In this document: piece by piece, positions 33,719 through 43,891 of the stretch
Layout of the letters: each line of letters begins with the position of its first letter
Numbering within the stretch: position 1 is the first letter of the stretch
Notes under the pieces: generated by a model
Told to the model about the DNA's origin: nothing
What the model saw: the letters and a program-made list of their open reading frames with translations, nothing else
Databases searched by the model: none
Translations under genes and position numbers: made by a program
Origin: Curtobacterium sp. PhB115
GTDB taxonomy: Bacteria > Actinomycetota > Actinomycetes > Actinomycetales > Microbacteriaceae
Length of the DNA: 64,000 nucleotides
Direction: 5' to 3'
Assembly: GCF_003752025.1 (NCBI RefSeq)
Contig: NZ_RJKR01000011.1
Span: forward strand, 186,001-250,000

Positions 33719-34243
33719 ATGCCGCCCGAACAGCGTCCGCCAAGACACGTAGCAATCCCCGCGACAGTACACGCTGTGTCCGCCGGCGGCCCTAGCTTCG
33801 TTGACCCGGCAGCTGAGCGGCGACAACCCTGCGTCGTCCCGTCGGAGAGCATCGTGCCGCCTCTGGGAGACGGGGAGCGCGACGTTTGGCTCATCGAGTG
33901 GCAGGTCGCGGAGGACGCTTTCAACGTCGCCGTCGGCGAGCAAGTTAGGTGGGACGTCGTCGACGCGGACCCGATTCGTCTCGGCCACTTCGGAGGCCGA
34001 CGCACGGTGACCGAGGAACGCAACACCTATGCTGAGCAGCTTGGTGCCGGGCCAGAGCGCCCAATCGCCGGCATTGTCACTCGGATCGATCAGGTGTCGG
34101 TACGGTACGGGTCGTCCGCGAACGGCTCGGGTCAGGAACCGATCCCAGGCTCTGCGATGCAGCACGCGGCGCGAACCTTGGCCCCGCGAATGCCGCACGA
34201 GGGGACGATCGTCGGCTGGGTCGTCCGCATCCGGCTCGACTGA
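33719..34243 (+). CDS. Hypothetical protein, DUF6578-like
   Basis: A 174-residue ORF. The segment VWLIEWQVAEDAFNVAVGEQVRWDV, then an IAGIVTRIDQV element, resembles DUF6578 proteins, which have a similar WQ...F.VG..V.W pattern. The first ~40 residues are low in structure and the true start may lie nearer 33840. A long antisense frame exists (33629-34198), but its protein has no recognisable pattern. The 270 bp before this gene (33449-33718) hold no gene I can support. Confidence 0.45.
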   Translation: MPPEQRPPRHVAIPATVHAVSAGGPSFVDPAAERRQPCVVPSESIVPPLGDGERDVWLIEWQVAEDAFNVAVGEQVRWDVVDADPIRLGHFGGRRTVTEERNTYAEQLGAGPERPIAGIVTRIDQVSVRYGSSANGSGQEPIPGSAMQHAARTLAPRMPHEGTIVGWVVRIRLD

Positions 34244-34355
34244 AGTCGACTGGGGTCGCGCCCGGTAGGGCCCGAGTCAGCCGCCTCGGGTTCTCGTGGT
34301 CTGAGGACTCTGGACCTTCCCGTCGCAGGTGCTTCGTGACCACTGAGCCATCCCT

Positions 34356-34727
34356 CTACGGACTGCTTTCGAAGGACGCGGCGAGCGCATCGAGTAGTTT
34401 GTTCCCGAGCGCTTGCAGTTGTGCGGTGCTAGGGCCAAAGATGAAGCGCACTGCGGGGGTAATCACGACTTCCAGCACGTCTCCCTGCGGGTGACGTTCT
34501 ATCTCGATTCGCACCACGGCTGAGCCGAGAGATCCGTGGCTCCGGGTCACGAGGCGAGCCCAACCGCTGCCCGAGTCGACCTTGCGGAACGAAGGCAACT
34601 GTTCCAACGCCTGCGCAAGCCCCGGGTGGAACTCGGGGGCGCCCGCGGTCAGATGCAGGGTTCCTCTTATGGTTCGAGCATCGCTGCTGTCCAGGCGGAC
34701 CGCGCGCCCGGGGTCGCGATAGTTCAT
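34356..34727 (-). CDS. Hypothetical protein
   Basis: A 123-residue soluble protein of unknown family. It has alternating hydrophobic pattern (AVVRIEIERHPQGDVLEVVI) suggesting a mixed alpha/beta fold, and ends in a helix LQALGNKLLDALAASF. No signal peptide or motif. The ATG at 34727 has no clear ribosome site. It stands alone in the small-ORF zone. Confidence 0.45.
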   Translation of the reverse strand: MNYRDPGRAVRLDSSDARTIRGTLHLTAGAPEFHPGLAQALEQLPSFRKVDSGSGWARLVTRSHGSLGSAVVRIEIERHPQGDVLEVVITPAVRFIFGPSTAQLQALGNKLLDALAASFESSP

Positions 34728-34868
34728 GGTCCGAACTTACGCCGTCAGGCACCGAGCGAGCATCCGGTAGCCGATCGACTACCGGGCGGTGGCGCGGGCG
34801 CGAGAAGTAGCCTAAGGAAGCGTGCTGGACGAGGATTTCCTCGGCAGGTTGCGATCGATCGGAGCGTT

Positions 34869-35006
34869 GTGTTCACCTCTACCTCTCACTACCCGGCGGT
34901 GATGAACCCTGGCGGGAGCATCCCGTTCCCCATTTGGATCGTCATCGTCCTGGCGCTCGTGGCGGTAGGCGGTGTCCTCGCCTTCACACGAGGACGACGC
35001 AAGTGA
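34869..35006 (+). CDS. Small single-helix membrane protein
   Basis: A 45-residue ORF from GTG 34869 (GGAG four nt upstream) with one helix, PIWIVIVLALVAVGGVLAF, followed by a basic tail TRGRRK. This topology is common in actinobacterial microproteins. The function is unknown. Confidence 0.4.
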   Translation: MFTSTSHYPAVMNPGGSIPFPIWIVIVLALVAVGGVLAFTRGRRK

Positions 35007-35057
35007 CATCGTTTGCCTGGCTCCAGCTGGCCCGCAGCGAGGCGGTCGGCTCCATGA

Positions 35058-35261
35058 TCACTCGAACCCCTGCCCTGTGGTGAACATCCCGAGGAGCACC
35101 CCGGCGGCGGCGAGCACCCATCCGCTGATGATGATCGGGAACCACGGAAGCTTCTTCCGGTAGAGCTTGCCTGTTCGGCGATAGTCGATGAGGTAGTAGA
35201 CGATGCCGCTCGCGAACGGCAGTGCGCCGATGACGAACAGGGTGATGGCGAGAGAACGCAT
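35058..35261 (-). CDS. Small two-helix membrane protein
   Basis: A 67-residue protein from ATG 35261. Helix 1 is SLAITLFVIGALPFASGIVY, then a basic loop DYRRTGKLYRKK and helix 2 PIIISGWVLAAAGVLLGMF. The family is not recognised. Confidence 0.5.
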   Translation of the reverse strand: MRSLAITLFVIGALPFASGIVYYLIDYRRTGKLYRKKLPWFPIIISGWVLAAAGVLLGMFTTGQGFE

Positions 35262-35457
35262 GCTCTTGATTTTGCCGACGCAGTCATGTCTTCGCCGCTC
35301 GGGTCTGTGGCGTGGACGAGGCATCGCGGCACGACTGTCTCATTAGCCGGTCGGCCATCGGACGAACTGCTCCACGCTTCAGCAGGTAGACAGACCCTGT
35401 CTCACATAGCCCGTCCGCGCTCCATTTCGTTGACGGGGCGACATACGGACACAGGAA

Positions 35458-35485
35458 CGCCCCGCCGGCCGAAGCCAGCGGGGCG
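35458..35485 (-). terminator. Terminator hairpin downstream of nrdF
   Basis: An 8-bp stem CGCCCCGC / GCGGGGCG with an inner GGC/GCC pairing around a GAA loop, 21-48 nt after the nrdF stop on the minus strand. The downstream T-run is poor. The 196 bp further to 35262 hold no gene; CTGTCTCA-type direct repeats at 35335 and 35397 are present. Confidence 0.6.
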
Positions 35486-35505
35486 CCCCAGGAGTCAGAC
35501 CAGGA

Positions 35506-36585
<1,080 letters not shown>

Positions 36586-36601
36586 GAAGAGAGCAGCAGC
36601 T

Positions 36602-38755
36602 CTACAGCATGCAGCTGACGCAGCCCTCGACCTCGGTGCCTTCGAGGGCGAGCTGGCGCAGACGGATGTAGTAGATCGTCTTGATGCCCTTGCGCCATGC
36701 GTAGATCTGGGCCTTGTTGATGTCACGCGTGGTGGCGGTGTCCTTGAAGAACAGCGTCAGGGACAGGCCCTGGTCCACGTGCTGCGTCGCCGCGGCGTAC
36801 GTGTCGATGATCTTCTCGGCACCGATCTCGTACGCGTCCTGGTAGTAGTCCAGGTTGTCGTTCGTCATGAACGGCGCCGGGTAGTAGACGCGGCCGAGCT
36901 TGCCTTCCTTGCGGATCTCGATCTTCGACGCGATCGGGTGGATCGACGACGTCGAGTGGTTGATGTACGAGATCGAACCGGTCGGCGGGACGGCCTGCAG
37001 GTTCTGGTTGTAGATGCCGTGCTCCTGGACGGACGCCTTCAGCGCCTTCCAGTCCTCCTGCGTCGGGATGGTGATGTTCGCGTTGTCGAACAGCGAGGCA
37101 ACACAGGCGGTCGCGGGGGTCCACGCCTGGTCGGTGTACTTGTCGAAGAACTCACCCGACGCGTACTTCGAGTCGCGGAAGCCGTCGAAGGTCTCGCCCG
37201 TCTCGATCGCGATTTTGTTCGAGGCGCGCAGGGCGTGGAACAGCACCGTGTAGAAGTAGATGTTCGTGAAGTCGATGCCCTCTTCGGAGCCGTAGTAGAC
37301 GCGCTCACGAGCCAGGTAGCCGTGCAGGTTCATCTGGCCGAGGCCGATGGCGTGCGACTTGTCGTTGCCGTCCTCGACGGAACGCACCGAGGTGATGTGC
37401 GACATCTGCGAGACCGAGGTCAGGCCGCGGATGGCGGTCTCGATGGTCTTGCCGAAGTCCGGCGAGTCCATCGTCAGCGCGATGTTCAGCGAGCCGAGGT
37501 TGCAGGAGATGTCCTTGCCGATCTCCTTGTAGGACAGGTCCTCGTTGAAGGTCGTCGGGGTGTTGACCTGCAGGATCTCCGAGCACAGGTTGGACATGTT
37601 GATCCGACCCTTGATCGGGTTGGCCTTGTTCACCGTGTCCTCGAACACGATGTACGGGTAGCCGGACTCGAACTGGATCTCGGCGATGGTCGTGAAGAAG
37701 TCACGCGCCTTGATCTTCGTCTTCTTGATGCGCGAGTCGTCGACCATCGCGCGGTAGTTCTCGGAGATCGGGACGTCGCCGAAGGGGACGCCGTAGACCT
37801 TCTCGACGTCGTACGGCGAGAACAGGTACATGTCCTCGTTGTTCTTCGCGAGCTCGAACGTGATGTCCGGCACGACGACGCCGAGGGACAGCGTCTTGAT
37901 GCGGATCTTCTCGTCGGCGTTCTCGCGCTTGGTGTCGAGGAACTTCATGATGTCCGGGTGGTGGGCGCTGAGGTAGACCGCGCCGGCACCCTGACGCGCA
38001 CCGAGCTGGTTCGCGTAGGAGAAGGAGTCTTCCAGCAGCTTCATCACGGGGATGATGCCCGAGGACTGGTTCTCGATCTGCTTGATCGGGGCGCCGGCCT
38101 CGCGGATGTTGGAGAGCAGCAGGGCCACGCCGCCGCCGCGCTTCGAGAGCTGCAGCGACGAGTTGATCCCGCGCGAGATCGACTCCATGTTGTCTTCGAT
38201 GCGCAGCAGGAAGCAGGAGACGAGTTCGCCGCGCTGGGCCTTCGCCGTGTTGAGGAACGTCGGGGTGGCGGGCTGGAAGCGGCCGGCGACGATCTCCTCC
38301 ACGAGGTCGATCGCGAGCTGCTCGTTGCCCTGCGCCAGGCCGAGGGCGGTCATGACGACGCGGTCCTCGAAGCGCTCGAGGTAGCGCTTGCCGTCGAACG
38401 TCTTGAGCGTGTAGCTCGTGTAGTACTTGAACGCACCGAGGAACGTCTGGAACCGGAACTTCTTCGAGTACGCCAGGTCGTTGAGCTGCTGGATGAAGTC
38501 CAGCGAGTACATGTCGATCGTCTCGCGCTCGTAGTACTCGTTCTCGACCAGGTAGTCGAGCCGCTCCTTCAGGTTGTGGAAGAAGACGGTGTTCTGGTTG
38601 ACGTGCTGCAGGAAGAACTGCTTCGCGGCTTCACGGTCCTTGTCGAACTGGATGTTGCCGTCCGCGTCGTAGAGGTTGAGCATCGCGTTGAGGGAGTGGT
38701 AGTCCATCCCCGTCTGCGGCGACGTCAGATCGACGTCTGCAACTGCTGCGTCCAA
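36602..38755 (-). CDS. nrdE: Class Ib ribonucleotide reductase, catalytic subunit NrdE
   Basis: The 717-residue alpha subunit reduces NDPs with electrons from NrdH. The N-terminus carries the class Ib [15 protein letters not shown] region; the C-terminus ends in the redox pair GCVSCML. The start is a TTG at 38755 inside the 3' end of nrdI (31-nt overlap); the alternative ATG at 38707 would delete conserved N-terminal residues. The length matches the family. Confidence 0.95.
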   Translation of the reverse strand: MDAAVADVDLTSPQTGMDYHSLNAMLNLYDADGNIQFDKDREAAKQFFLQHVNQNTVFFHNLKERLDYLVENEYYERETIDMYSLDFIQQLNDLAYSKKFRFQTFLGAFKYYTSYTLKTFDGKRYLERFEDRVVMTALGLAQGNEQLAIDLVEEIVAGRFQPATPTFLNTAKAQRGELVSCFLLRIEDNMESISRGINSSLQLSKRGGGVALLLSNIREAGAPIKQIENQSSGIIPVMKLLEDSFSYANQLGARQGAGAVYLSAHHPDIMKFLDTKRENADEKIRIKTLSLGVVVPDITFELAKNNEDMYLFSPYDVEKVYGVPFGDVPISENYRAMVDDSRIKKTKIKARDFFTTIAEIQFESGYPYIVFEDTVNKANPIKGRINMSNLCSEILQVNTPTTFNEDLSYKEIGKDISCNLGSLNIALTMDSPDFGKTIETAIRGLTSVSQMSHITSVRSVEDGNDKSHAIGLGQMNLHGYLARERVYYGSEEGIDFTNIYFYTVLFHALRASNKIAIETGETFDGFRDSKYASGEFFDKYTDQAWTPATACVASLFDNANITIPTQEDWKALKASVQEHGIYNQNLQAVPPTGSISYINHSTSSIHPIASKIEIRKEGKLGRVYYPAPFMTNDNLDYYQDAYEIGAEKIIDTYAAATQHVDQGLSLTLFFKDTATTRDINKAQIYAWRKGIKTIYYIRLRQLALEGTEVEGCVSCML

Positions 38756-39141
38756 AATGCATCCAATCCTGTGTTGACCGCCGACACGTCGTCAGGGGTC
38801 CCGAAGAGTTCGAATCTGTAGAGAACGGGGACGTTGCACTTTCGCGCGATGACGTCCCCCGCGAGGCCGTAGGCCTCGCCGAAGTTCGTGTTGCCGCCGA
38901 CGACCACGCCGCGGATGAGCGAGCGGTTGTGCGCGTCGTTGAGGAACTTGATGACCTGCTTGGGGACCGCGCCCTCGCCGTTGCCGCCCCCGTAGGTGGG
39001 CAGGAACAGGACGTAGGGCTCGTCCACGTGGAGGAAGGGCTCGCTCGGGTAGAGCGGGATCCGGTCCGCGTCGCGGCCGAGCTTCTCGACGAAACGAGCG
39101 GTGTACCCGGACACGCTCGAGAAGTACACGAGTCGACTCAT
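38725..39141 (-). CDS. nrdI: NrdI flavodoxin-like protein
   Basis: A 138-residue FMN protein that supplies oxidant to assemble the Mn-tyrosyl cofactor of NrdF. Flavodoxin P-loop-like [16 protein letters not shown] is at the start and [16 protein letters not shown] later. Order H-I-E-F is standard for actinobacteria. Confidence 0.93.
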   Translation of the reverse strand: MSRLVYFSSVSGYTARFVEKLGRDADRIPLYPSEPFLHVDEPYVLFLPTYGGGNGEGAVPKQVIKFLNDAHNRSLIRGVVVGGNTNFGEAYGLAGDVIARKCNVPVLYRFELFGTPDDVSAVNTGLDAFWTQQLQTSI

Positions 39142-39197
39142 GTGCGCGCTCCTTGTCAGAGGTGCGGACAGCAGATCGGGAGATGCGCTGCGGTGGT

Positions 39198-39217
39198 GAG
39201 CCGGGCCTCCAGATCGG
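39198..39217. repeat. Single repeat copy, GGCCC variant, between nrdH and nrdI
   Basis: The minus-strand sequence CCGATCTGGAGGCCCGGCTC is the repeat with GGCCC in place of GGCGC. It lies in the 111-bp nrdH-nrdI gap. Confidence 0.5.
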
Positions 39218-39252
39218 ACCCGGTCACCACCCGCGCAACGGGAGGTGCGTCG

Positions 39253-39486
39253 TTACGCGAGCTCGGTGCTCAGCGTCGCGATCTTGTCGGGGCGGAAGCC
39301 CGACCAGTGGTCGTCGTCGGTGACGACGACGGGAGCCTGCATGTAGCCGAGGCTCTTGACGTGTTCGAGTGCTGCTTCGTCCGTGGAGACGTCGTGCACT
39401 TCGTACTGGATGCCCTTGTTGTCGAGGGCCCGGTACGTCGCGGTGCACTGGACGCAGGACGGCTTGGTGTACACGGTGACGGCCAT
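39253..39486 (-). CDS. nrdH: NrdH glutaredoxin-like electron donor
   Basis: A 77-residue redoxin with active site KPSCVQC near the N-terminus, and WSGFRPDKI, the NrdH-specific C-terminal segment. GGGGAG precedes the ATG. It is the first gene of the nrd operon and gives electrons to NrdE. Confidence 0.94.
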   Translation of the reverse strand: MAVTVYTKPSCVQCTATYRALDNKGIQYEVHDVSTDEAALEHVKSLGYMQAPVVVTDDDHWSGFRPDKIATLSTELA

Positions 39487-39550
39487 GTTCTCCCCTGGTT
39501 TCTGGGCCCCGTTCGGGGCCCGAAGTTCGTGTGCGGTGCCGAGGACGACG

Positions 39551-39566
39551 CTACTACATGTTGTGC
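39551..39566 (-). promoter_or_regulatory. NrdR box 1 (nrd operon)
   Basis: Minus-strand GCACAACATGTAGTAG fits the NrdR box pattern ACACWATATATWGTGT at most key positions. It lies 65-80 bp before nrdH. Its centre is 32 bp from box 2, about three helical turns, the standard spacing. Confidence 0.65.
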
Positions 39567-39582
39567 CCGGCGGACCCGTCGA

Positions 39583-39598
39583 CCACAAGAGAAAGTGT
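39583..39598 (-). promoter_or_regulatory. NrdR box 2 (nrd operon)
   Basis: Minus-strand ACACTTTCTCTTGTGG matches the NrdR consensus ends ACAC and TTGTG. Paired with box 1 at helical-turn spacing, it makes repression by NrdR-(d)ATP likely. Confidence 0.7.
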
Positions 39599-39610
39599 TA
39601 CACGCCTGTA

Positions 39611-39757
39611 GTTTCCACAACTCGATCCACAGACTGTGGATTCCCGGAGGCCCGGTTTTCCGCCACTCTCGCACCGACCACCGACAGTCCTCCACAAGCT
39701 GTGGACGGAAGTTCTCGACACCTCCCGTCGGCGTGTCTGAGAACCACGCGATCCACA
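39611..39757. promoter_or_regulatory. Cluster of six DnaA-box-like sites
   Basis: TCCACA-type 9-mers occur at 39611 (GTTTCCACA), 39623 (CGATCCACA), 39635 (reverse of GAATCCACA), 39688 (TCCTCCACA), 39700 (reverse of CCGTCCACA) and 39749 (CGATCCACA). They lie upstream of nrdH and of the divergent MFS gene. This 322-bp gap (39487-39808) has no gene. Confidence 0.5.
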
Positions 39758-39808
39758 CCTCCCCCGGACGGGTGACACCCCGATCCGGCCGGTCCGTACA
39801 CTCGTCTC

Positions 39809-41014
39809 GTGAGCACGTACGGCCCCCTCCTGAAGACCCCCGGCGTGGGTCGCGTCATCGCCGCGCAGCTCACCGCACGCTTCCCGTTCGGCATGCTCTC
39901 GCTGGCCTACCTGCTGCACGTCGAGCACGTCTTCGACTCCTACGGCTACGCGGGTCTGGTGCTCGCGACCACGAGTGTCGGGCAGGCGCTGGCCGGCCCA
40001 CTCACGAGCCGCTGGATGGGCAGCTGGGGCATGCGACCCGTCCTCGTCCTGACGAGCATCGTCGCGCTCATCAGCATGGGCGTCATCGCGTTCGTCACGA
40101 TGCCCCTGTGGGGGTACGTGGTGGTCGGGTTCCTCGGCGGCCTGGCCGTCCCGCCCGTGCAGCCCGCCGTCCGCACCATCTACCCCAAGATGGTGACCTC
40201 GTCGCAGCTCACCCCCTTGTTCTCACTCGACGCGAGCGCCCAGGAACTCATCTGGGTCGCCGGTCCCGTCATCACGACGTTCGTCGCGACGCAGGTCGGC
40301 ACGGTGCAGGCCATCGTCGTCGCCATGGTGTTCCTCGTCGTCGGCGGCACCTGGTTCATCGCCTCCCCCGAGCTCGGCCGAGTCCGCATCCCCCGCTCGA
40401 AGCGCGCGTTCGGCGTCGTGCTGAAGCGACCGTCGGTCGTCGTCGCGACCCTGACCGGCCTGCTGCTGATCGGGGCGTGCGCCGCGGTCGAGGCCAGTGT
40501 CACCAGCGTCTTCGGCGAGGGCAGTCCGAACGCCGGCATCGTCCTGGCCGTCTTCGCGGTCGGGTCCCTGTTCGGCGGCCTGGCGTTCGGCCACCGTCCG
40601 ATCTCGCCGAACACGCTCTGGACGCGCATGGCGATCGTCTTCGTCGGACTCGCGCTGGCACTCGGCGGCACGACCTTCTGGTGGCTCTGCCTCGCCCTCG
40701 TGATCGCCGGTGTCGGCATCGCCCCAGCCCTCGCCGTGATGTTCGGCTCGGTCTCCGCGACCGTGAAGTTCTCCGACACGGCAGAGGCGTACGGCTGGAT
40801 GGGCACCGGCCAGCTCATCGGTGCCGCGGGTGGTTCCGCCATCGCCGGCTTCCTCATCGACGGCAGCGGCTCGGTCGGCGGGTTCGCCGTCGGCACGGTC
40901 ATGGCCGGGGTGGGCGTGCTCCTGCCGTTGGTGATGAAGCGCTGGCTGCCCGACCTGCGTGGCCGTGACGCGAGTCCGATCCCGGACACCGAGCCGGTGA
41001 ACATCCCCACCTGA
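39809..41014 (+). CDS. MFS transporter
   Basis: A 401-residue, about 12-helix major facilitator. The first segment has LLKTPGVGRVIAAQLTARFP, typical of a 'YfkF/NepI'-like group of exporters. A TACACT -10 box (39797-39802) ends 6 nt before the GTG at 39809, so the gene looks leaderless. The substrate is unknown. It is divergent from nrdHIEF across the DnaA-box-like cluster. Confidence 0.8.
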   Translation: MSTYGPLLKTPGVGRVIAAQLTARFPFGMLSLAYLLHVEHVFDSYGYAGLVLATTSVGQALAGPLTSRWMGSWGMRPVLVLTSIVALISMGVIAFVTMPLWGYVVVGFLGGLAVPPVQPAVRTIYPKMVTSSQLTPLFSLDASAQELIWVAGPVITTFVATQVGTVQAIVVAMVFLVVGGTWFIASPELGRVRIPRSKRAFGVVLKRPSVVVATLTGLLLIGACAAVEASVTSVFGEGSPNAGIVLAVFAVGSLFGGLAFGHRPISPNTLWTRMAIVFVGLALALGGTTFWWLCLALVIAGVGIAPALAVMFGSVSATVKFSDTAEAYGWMGTGQLIGAAGGSAIAGFLIDGSGSVGGFAVGTVMAGVGVLLPLVMKRWLPDLRGRDASPIPDTEPVNIPT

Positions 41015-41015
41015 C

Positions 41016-41071
41016 CCCGGCAGACGGGTCGCGACCCGGCGGACGGTCGCGGCCCGGCGGACGGGTCGCGT
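41016..41071 (+). repeat. Three tandem copies of CCCGGCGGACGGGTCGCGN
   Basis: Units at 41016-41034, 41035-41052 and 41053-41071 are 18-19 bp and nearly identical. The unit resembles the tail (CCGACGGGTCGCG) of the 77-bp repeats. A short repeat core GCCTGGAGGCCCG follows at 41083-41095. Confidence 0.65.
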
Positions 41072-41130
41072 TCTCCACAGACTGCCTGGAGGCCCGTCCC
41101 GCGTCCGCCACGCACCGGCAGGATGGGTGC

Positions 41131-41949
41131 ATGGTCACCTCCATCCCCCTCCGCGACGGCGCGACGATCCCCGCGATCGGCTTCGGCGTCTACAAGGTCG
41201 ACGACGCCGGCGCCGAGACGGCCGTCGGTCTCGCGCTCGACGCCGGCTACCGACACGTCGACACCGCCGAGATGTACGGCAACGAGACCGGCGTCGGCAA
41301 GGCGGTCCGGGCCTCCGGGCTGGACCGTGACGACGTGTTCGTGACGACGAAGGTGTGGAACGACCACCAGGGGCGCGACGCGACCCTGCGGGCGTTCGAC
41401 GCCAGCCTCGAGCGGTTGGGGCTCGACGCCGTGGACCTCTACCTGATCCACTGGCCGGCCGCGGCGAACGACCGGTACGTCGACACCTGGCGCGCGCTGG
41501 TCGAACTCCGCGAGTCCGGCCGGGCCCGCAGCGTCGGTGTCTCGAACTTCCAGGTCCCGCACCTGCAGCGGCTCATCGACGAGACCGGCGAGGTCCCCGC
41601 GCTGAACCAGGTGGAGCGGCACCCGTGGCTGCCGCAGCACGAGCTCATGGCGTTCCACCAGCAGCACGACATCGCGACCGGGGCCTGGTCGCCCCTCGGC
41701 CGCGGTCGGCTCATCGACGAACCGGTGCTCACCACCATCGCGGACGCCCACGGGGTGAGCGTCGCGCAGGTGCTCGTCCGGTGGAACGTCCAGCAGGGCG
41801 TCGTGGTCCTGCCGAAGTCGGTGACGCCGTCGCGCATCCGGTCGAACCTCGACGTCGACGGGTTCGTCCTGACCGACGACGAGCTCGCGGCGATCGCGAC
41901 GCTCGAGTCCGGGCAGCGGACCGGCTCCCACCCGGACTCGGTGTCGTAG
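41131..41949 (+). CDS. Aldo/keto reductase (AKR5-like)
   Basis: A 272-residue NADPH-dependent aldo/keto reductase, close to 2,5-diketo-D-gluconate reductases. The catalytic tetrad is visible: D44, Y49 (DTAEMYGNE), K74 (TTKVWN), H107 (LIHWP). The C-terminal NADPH site is VVLPKSVTPSRIRSNL. A CAGGAT -10-like box ends 6 nt before the ATG, so it may be leaderless. It probably reduces sugar-derived or reactive aldehydes. Confidence 0.9.
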   Translation: MVTSIPLRDGATIPAIGFGVYKVDDAGAETAVGLALDAGYRHVDTAEMYGNETGVGKAVRASGLDRDDVFVTTKVWNDHQGRDATLRAFDASLERLGLDAVDLYLIHWPAAANDRYVDTWRALVELRESGRARSVGVSNFQVPHLQRLIDETGEVPALNQVERHPWLPQHELMAFHQQHDIATGAWSPLGRGRLIDEPVLTTIADAHGVSVAQVLVRWNVQQGVVVLPKSVTPSRIRSNLDVDGFVLTDDELAAIATLESGQRTGSHPDSVS

Positions 41950-41961
41950 CGGGGCGTCCCG

Positions 41962-42300
41962 CTAAGCCCGGCGGTCCGCTTCCGACTGCCACGGCAGGTG
42001 CAGGTCGCCCGGCTCGGGTTCGACGTCTCCTGCGTCGTCGGCGCCTCCGGTACCCGGTGCCGCGACGACCCGCGACGGGTCGATGCCGTCCGCTTCCAGA
42101 TCGGCGCGGTCCCGCTGCTCGGTCTGCGACGCCGCCGTCTCCCGTTCGCTCGACGGGCTGTACGAGGTGTCGACGGCGCGCTGCTCCCGCTCCCCCGATC
42201 CCTGCTCGTCGTCGTGCTGGGTCCGCTCGCGCAGCGCGTCGCTGCGGGCTCGGTCGTCGGACGGCTCGGGGCCGGGTGCCTTCGGGATGCTGTCGCTCAT
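41962..42300 (-). CDS. Hydrophilic hypothetical protein
   Basis: A 112-residue ORF from ATG 42300 made almost entirely of charged and small polar residues (Asp, Glu, Arg, Ser, Gln), with no hydrophobic core. It is probably disordered. It is convergent with the aldo/keto reductase, 12 bp apart. No recognised family. Confidence 0.5.
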   Translation of the reverse strand: MSDSIPKAPGPEPSDDRARSDALRERTQHDDEQGSGEREQRAVDTSYSPSSERETAASQTEQRDRADLEADGIDPSRVVAAPGTGGADDAGDVEPEPGDLHLPWQSEADRRA

Positions 42301-42396
42301 GCCCGGGACGGTAGTCCGACCGCCCCGGGTACCGGTTCGGTCACGACGCCCCGGCGCGGGTCCCCGGCCCCGCTACGATCGCCGCGAGGGGGAACG

Positions 42397-43221
42397 ATGC
42401 GGGGAACACACGCCACGACGACGCTGGTCATCGGGACGGTACTGACGGCGCTGCTGCTCACCGGGTGCTCGGCGTTCGGCGGGGACGACAGCGTCCCGGA
42501 GCCGACGCGACGAACCGCGGTCGACGGTTCCGGTCAGGTCCCGGCACCTGGTCCCACTTCCGGCACGCAGGCGGTCACCGCCGCGACGGTCATGCCGGCC
42601 GGCACGGTCGCCGCCGAGACCGACGTGGTGTCGGCGAGCGGCGACACCCGGATCCACGTCCGGGTCGTCGCGGACGGTCACGGCACGTTCGAGGCGGAGC
42701 TGTCCGGCTACCGGACGACGAAACCGCAGCCGATGAGCCTGGAATTCCGTCGCGGCGACGTCGACGGCGACGACCCCAGCGGCTTCCGCGCCGGTGTCGT
42801 CCTCTGGGACCCGGCTACGGGCGCACCCACCTCGGTGGGTCTCGGGGACGCCGGCCCCACCCCCGACTTCCTGCACAGCGTGGTACTCGTGCCCGCGCCC
42901 TCCGACGGTGACGACTCCGACCGGCCCTGGGTCGGCTCGGTGCTCGCCGCCGCACCGCTGCACTGGGACCTCCCCGACCCGTACCCGGACCTGCACGTCA
43001 CCGTCGGCTCCCCGCGGCAGGGCGCGTACGGGTGGGTCCACGACGAGGACGGCACGCCCACGTCGTACCAGGTGGCGAACGGCGACGAGCAGTCGGTGAT
43101 CGCGGACCGGTTCGGCCTGACCGTCGCCGAGTTGCAGTGGCTGAACCCGTCCCTGCAGACCGGCGACCCGGACGCGCTCCTCGCCGCGACCGACCTGAAC
43201 CTGGTCCCGAGCGGGCGCTGA
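42397..43221 (+). CDS. Lipoprotein with C-terminal LysM-like domain
   Basis: A 274-residue exported lipoprotein: signal and lipobox LLLTGCSA. A central beta-rich domain is followed by a C-terminal LysM-like segment SYQVANGDEQSVIADRFGLT ... LQWLNPSL, which would bind peptidoglycan glycans. GGGGG precedes the ATG. It is likely a cell-envelope protein; its partner is unknown. The next gene begins 63 bp later. Confidence 0.7.
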   Translation: MRGTHATTTLVIGTVLTALLLTGCSAFGGDDSVPEPTRRTAVDGSGQVPAPGPTSGTQAVTAATVMPAGTVAAETDVVSASGDTRIHVRVVADGHGTFEAELSGYRTTKPQPMSLEFRRGDVDGDDPSGFRAGVVLWDPATGAPTSVGLGDAGPTPDFLHSVVLVPAPSDGDDSDRPWVGSVLAAAPLHWDLPDPYPDLHVTVGSPRQGAYGWVHDEDGTPTSYQVANGDEQSVIADRFGLTVAELQWLNPSLQTGDPDALLAATDLNLVPSGR

Positions 43222-43284
43222 CGCGGGCCGTCGGCCGGGTCCGTTACGGTTGACCAGCACTCGCGCCACCCAGGAGGTCCCACC

Positions 43285-43806
43285 GTGACGATCGTCGCCG
43301 CAGCAGACGGCTCAGCCCTCGGCAACCCCGGCCCCGCCGGCTGGGCCTGGTACGTCGATGACGACCGCTGGGCAGCCGGCGGCTGGCCCCGGGCGACGAA
43401 CAACATCGGCGAGCTCACCGCCGTCCTCCAGCTGCTCCGCGCGACGAAGGACGCCGGCGAGCCGCTGCACATCCTGTGCGACAGCCAGTACGCGATCAAG
43501 GCCTGCACCGAGTGGCTCGCCGGGTGGAAGCGCAAGAACTGGCGGAAGGCCGACGGCAAGCCGGTCATGAACGTCGAGATCATCAAGGAGCTCGACGCCG
43601 AACTGCAGGGCCGCAAGGTCACGTTCGAGTGGGTCCGCGGGCACGTCGGCCACGAGATGAACGAGGCTGCCGACGTCCGCGCCCGTGGTGCGGCGACCGC
43701 GTACCAGAACGGCACCGAGGTCCCGCACGGACCCGGCTGGCCCGGCGTCGAGGTCACCGAGCCGTCCGCACTGCCCGAGGCCACCCCGCCCGCGACCCTG
43801 TTCTGA
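43285..43806 (+). CDS. rnhA: Ribonuclease HI
   Basis: A 173-residue nuclease that cuts RNA in RNA-DNA hybrids. The active-site carboxylates D8, E43 (NNIGEL), D66 (LCDSQYA) and D130 (NEAAD) and H120 (VRGHVGHE) are present. The last ~35 residues are a Pro-rich extension beyond the core fold. AGGAGG 7 nt upstream supports the GTG start. Confidence 0.93.
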   Translation: MTIVAAADGSALGNPGPAGWAWYVDDDRWAAGGWPRATNNIGELTAVLQLLRATKDAGEPLHILCDSQYAIKACTEWLAGWKRKNWRKADGKPVMNVEIIKELDAELQGRKVTFEWVRGHVGHEMNEAADVRARGAATAYQNGTEVPHGPGWPGVEVTEPSALPEATPPATLF

Positions 43807-43891
43807 CCCAGCGGGACACGAGCCTGGGTCTCCCGGACCCAGGAACGCCGAGGCACTGGTCCACGCGCGACCGCCGCCGGATGCTGGACGC

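Noticed and set aside
33629-34198. 189-codon minus-strand ORF
   Set aside because: It overlaps the plus-strand DUF6578-like ORF, which has recognisable motifs. Neither is certain, but the minus frame shows nothing.
36779-38821. 680-codon open frame opposite nrdE
   Set aside because: Composition is typical of shadow frames; nrdE is certain.
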